A DNA stretch of 39,970 nucleotides from an uncultured Bacteroidales bacterium. Lineage in GTDB: Bacteria; Bacteroidota; Bacteroidia; Bacteroidales; F082. A program made the translations under genes and the position numbers. The DNA is taken from assembly GCA_947166105.1 (NCBI GenBank), contig CAMVCZ010000027.1, forward strand, positions 1 through 39,970. Reading direction: 5' to 3'. The notes under the pieces were generated by a model, which saw only the letters and a list, made by a program, of their open reading frames with translations, made no database searches and had not been told where the DNA came from. Positions 39,968 to 39,970 of this stretch are shown piece by piece (the stretch's first letter is position 1; the number at the start of each line of letters is the position of its first letter).

Positions 39968-39970
39968 GGG
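38460..39970. repeat. Long direct repeat, copy 2
   Basis: Partner of the repeat at 36848-38358. The window ends within the repeat, so more copies may follow, or an assembly may have stopped at the repeat. Confidence 0.9.

Noticed and set aside
1..39970. tRNA, rRNA, transposase or phage genes
   Set aside because: All intergenic stretches were read; none shows a tRNA cloverleaf, rRNA sequence, or transposase or phage structural motif.

Overview
The window looks like a chromosomal segment of an uncultured Bacteroidota, most likely of the order Bacteroidales. The evidence is: promoters with the Bacteroidota -7 box TAnnTTTG in front of many genes; a type IX secretion (T9SS) C-terminal sorting domain on a BspA-like leucine-rich-repeat protein; an S46 dipeptidyl-peptidase of the DPP11 type; a GH92 alpha-mannosidase lipoprotein; a TonB-dependent receptor paired with a DUF4249 lipoprotein; and many short Bacteroidota DUF families. 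Genes lie on both strands in short operons. No rRNA, tRNA, CRISPR array, IS transposase or phage gene was seen.

Layout. 1-3744 is mostly housekeeping: a lipidated flavin-reductase-like protein (cut by the window edge), DUF4298, yceD-rpmF and aspS, with a possible small RNA between rpmF and aspS. 3860-5670 is an AT-richer island of two overlapping genes, an ABC-type ATPase and a small PD-(D/E)xK nuclease-like protein; I read it as a candidate two-gene defence module. 5726-13941 holds a lipoprotein, DUF2461, a MATE exporter with a translationally coupled 100-residue protein, DPP11, the T9SS LRR protein, DUF937 and a low-complexity secreted protein. 13963-20387 (minus) carries an RluA-type pseudouridine synthase, mnmA, GH92 and metG, with a tandem REP-like hairpin element beside metG. 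20469-22952 is a restriction-modification-like operon (methylase, putative nuclease, 93-residue protein). 23047-24950 is an outer-membrane protein plus an S41 peptidase lipoprotein. 25191-26165 is an AbiF/AbiD-type double-HEPN toxin with a structured RNA between its promoter and start codon. 26226-32421 holds the TonB receptor/DUF4249 pair, a 5'-nucleotidase lipoprotein with a 64-residue partner, and a YpfJ-type zinc metallopeptidase.

The last 7.5 kb looks plastic: a DUF4143 ATPase behind a 4 x 23-bp tandem repeat, a remnant of a second DUF4143 gene, a DUF4160/DUF2442-HTH pair that resembles a toxin-antitoxin module, a frameshifted T9SS cargo remnant, a transporter, and two tandem AAA-ATPase/PD-(D/E)xK genes. 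These two are identical over two long blocks but differ sharply in one 236-bp central block and at their 3' ends. The window ends inside that repeat.

The best candidates for a new or poorly described system are the ATPase-nuclease pair (3860-5670), the RNA-preceded HEPN toxin (25191-26165) and the mosaic ATPase pair (36784-39967). All functions are inferred from sequence motifs read by eye; no database search was run.
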